A stretch of 5,925 bases of DNA from Sulfuricella sp. Lineage in GTDB: Bacteria > Pseudomonadota > Gammaproteobacteria > Burkholderiales > Sulfuricellaceae. Location of the stretch: assembly GCA_019911785.1 (NCBI GenBank), contig JAIOJM010000071.1:1-5925 (forward strand), written 5' to 3'. This document shows positions 4,369 to 5,925 of the stretch, piece after piece (position 1 is the first letter of the stretch; every line of letters begins with the position of its first letter). The notes beneath the pieces were generated by a model. That model did no database searches. It saw only the letters and a program-made list of their open reading frames with translations, and had not been told where the DNA came from. A program made the translations under genes and the position numbers.

Positions 4369-5925
4369 ATGGCAACCGATCCGGTATGCGGCATGACGGT
4401 GGGCGAGGGCGCGGCGGCGGGAGCTGCCATTTACGCAGGCACGACCTACTATTTCTGCTCGGAAAACTGCCTGCGCAAGTTCGAGGCCAATCCAGCCACT
4501 TACGTTCATGCCGGCAGCCAGGCGCACGGGATGAACCCGCATGCGGGTCACGCCCATGCCATGCCCGCCGCGCCAGCCGTGGCAAAAAAAGACATGGCCA
4601 AGGATCCCATCTGCGGCATGCTGGTGGACAAGGCCAGCGCGCTCAAAACCGAGCGCGCGGGGCGCGCCTATTATTTCTGCAGCGTGGGTTGCCAGCGCAC
4701 CTTCGAATCGCCCGAATCCGAACTCAAGTCGATGCGCACCCGGGTTGCGATTGCGCTCACCGGCGTGCTGTTCCTGGCCATTCTGCGCGCCGGCGCTTTC
4801 CTCGCCTTGGCGGCGGGCGCTACCATCGTCAGTTGGGCGCCGATCCCCGCCCTTCCCTGGTTCACCTGGGGGATGTGGCTGTTCCTGCTGGTGACCCCGG
4901 TGCAGTTCATCGGCGGCTGGGGGTTCTACAAGGGCGCCTGGAACGCCGTCCGTACCCGCACCATCAACATGGATTTCCTGATCGCGCTGGGCACGTCGGT
5001 GGCCTATTTCTACAGCGTCGCCGTGATCTTTTTTCCCGAGGTTTTGCCGGTGAAGGTCGCGGAACGGGATGTGTATTTCGAGGTTTCCGCCGTCATCATC
5101 GCCTTCGTGCTGCTGGGCAAGTACATGGAGGAGATGATCAAGAAACGCTCCTCCGCCGCGGTGCGCAAGCTGCTCGACCTGAAGCCCGCCACGGCGCACG
5201 TGATGCGCGAGGGGAACGAAATGGAAGTGCCGGCGGAATCCGTAATGGTGGACGAAACCGTGGTGGTGCGCCCGGGCGAGAAAATTCCGACCGACGGCGT
5301 GGTGCTGGAAGGTGCATCCAGCGTTGACGAATCCATGCTCACCGGGGAATCCATGCCGGTGGAAAAGGCGCCGGGGGCGCAGGTGATCGGCGGTACCCTG
5401 AACCGCACCGGGCTGCTCCGTTTCAAGGCGACGCGGGTCGGCGCGGAAACCGCGCTGGCGCAGATCATCAAGATGGTGGAAGAAGCGCAGGCTTCGAGCG
5501 CGCCGATCCAGCGCATCGCCGACCAGGTCACCGGCTATTTCGTGCCCGCCGTGGTGGGGATTGCCGTTCTTTCCTTCACCGGCTGGTGGCTGGCGGGCAA
5601 CTTTCCGCAGGGGCTGCTCGCCTTCATTGCCGTGCTCATCATCGCCTGCCCGTGCGCGCTGGGCATCGCCACGCCGGCGGCGCTGATGGTGGGTGTCGGC
5701 AAGGGCGCGGAAAACGGCATCCTGATCCGCGGCGCGGAAATCCTGGAGCGCGCGCAAAAACTCACGGCGGTGGTGTTCGACAAAACCGGCACGCTTACGC
5801 GCGGCGAGCCCAACGTGACCGATGTGATTACGCTGGGTGCGCTCGACGAGTCCCAAGTGGTGCGCTTCGCCGCCGCCGTGGAAGCGGGCTCGGAGCATCC
5901 GCTGGGCGAATCCATCGTGCGCGCG
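4369..5925 (+). CDS. Copper-type P1B ATPase with two N-terminal YHS domains (3' end missing)
   Basis: The frame runs uninterrupted for 519 codons to the window end. Two YHS domains come first: DPVCGM with Cys7, Cys30, Cys34 (about 3-46) and DPICGM with Cys82, Cys104, Cys108 (about 78-118). A His/Met-rich linker lies between them (His47, 53, 58, 61, 63; Met55, 65). No classical HMA domain (GMTCxxC) is present. The membrane part has helices at about 124-150, 165-187, 202-222 and 235-252, the actuator TGES at 325-328, further helices at 388-408 and 416-434 carrying the CPC transport site (427-429), the phosphorylated Asp471 in DKTGT, and the nucleotide-domain His510-Pro511. CPC points to group P1B-1, Cu(I) export from the cytoplasm, as in CopA; Ag(I) is possible. 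The rest of the nucleotide-binding domain and the last two helices lie outside the window. Metal assignment comes from the motif, not from experiment. Confidence 0.95.
   Translation, partial: MATDPVCGMTVGEGAAAGAAIYAGTTYYFCSENCLRKFEANPATYVHAGSQAHGMNPHAGHAHAMPAAPAVAKKDMAKDPICGMLVDKASALKTERAGRAYYFCSVGCQRTFESPESELKSMRTRVAIALTGVLFLAILRAGAFLALAAGATIVSWAPIPALPWFTWGMWLFLLVTPVQFIGGWGFYKGAWNAVRTRTINMDFLIALGTSVAYFYSVAVIFFPEVLPVKVAERDVYFEVSAVIIAFVLLGKYMEEMIKKRSSAAVRKLLDLKPATAHVMREGNEMEVPAESVMVDETVVVRPGEKIPTDGVVLEGASSVDESMLTGESMPVEKAPGAQVIGGTLNRTGLLRFKATRVGAETALAQIIKMVEEAQASSAPIQRIADQVTGYFVPAVVGIAVLSFTGWWLAGNFPQGLLAFIAVLIIACPCALGIATPAALMVGVGKGAENGILIRGAEILERAQKLTAVVFDKTGTLTRGEPNVTDVITLGALDESQVVRFAAAVEAGSEHPLGESIVRA

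Noticed and set aside
4386..5327. 313-codon open frame on the + strand, other phase
   Set aside because: An Arg/Gly-rich shadow of the ATPase gene without a ribosome site or domain; the ATPase frame reads through without interruption.
4309..5898. 529-codon open frame on the - strand
   Set aside because: It is antisense to the P-type ATPase, with low-complexity His/Arg/Gly composition and no recognisable domain; the + strand frame is an intact ATPase.

Overview
The window is a densely packed, GC-rich bacterial segment in which every recognisable gene lies on the + strand. Spacers are short, genes overlap or nearly touch, and most starts carry a good Shine-Dalgarno sequence. The gene types (Spy/CpxP-like periplasmic protein, ABC1/UbiB-like kinase, HD-GYP protein, YHS-domain copper-type P1B ATPase) fit a Gram-negative proteobacterium, probably of the gamma or beta class. 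That placement is inferred from general family knowledge; no rRNA or marker gene is present to settle it. The theme of the region is heavy-metal handling, most likely copper.

Layout. (1) Bases 1-449 hold the 3' part of a Spy/CpxP-like periplasmic protein. Its N-terminal region is built from Gly/Met/Tyr-rich repeats of about 12 residues, and its helical part carries two LTxxQ motifs. (2) Bases 450-586 are a non-coding leader with a weak promoter candidate, a small perfect dyad and a purine-rich tract ending in a strong ribosome binding site. (3) Bases 587-1470 encode an overlapping pair: a four-helix membrane protein with a Cys-Cys-Ala-His motif, and a small secreted protein with a Gly-Gly-His-His motif. 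(4) Bases 1473-1526 can encode a 17-residue peptide whose stop overlaps the start of the next gene. (5) Bases 1523-3202 encode an ABC1/UbiB-type atypical kinase with two C-terminal membrane helices. (6) Bases 3214-3999 encode an HD-GYP phosphohydrolase with an N-terminal Cys cluster of TRASH/YHS-like spacing. (7) Bases 4035-4367 encode a small protein that looks like the AF1514 (DUF5619) family. (8) Bases 4369-5925 encode the N-terminal 519 residues of a P1B-type ATPase with two N-terminal YHS domains, a His/Met linker and a CPC transport motif. It is cut by the window end.

How the genes may work together. The ATPase would export Cu(I) or a similar soft metal across the inner membrane. The Met-rich Spy-like protein and the His-containing secreted protein could act as periplasmic binders or chaperones. 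The HD-GYP protein carries a metal-binding-type Cys cluster with the same spacing class as the two YHS domains of the ATPase, which suggests a metal-responsive cyclic-di-nucleotide (or related) phosphodiesterase. The close spacing of ABC1 kinase, HD-GYP protein, AF1514-like protein and YHS-ATPase suggests one transcription unit. The main lead in this window is that cassette, in particular the fusion of a metal-binding-type Cys module to an HD-GYP domain.
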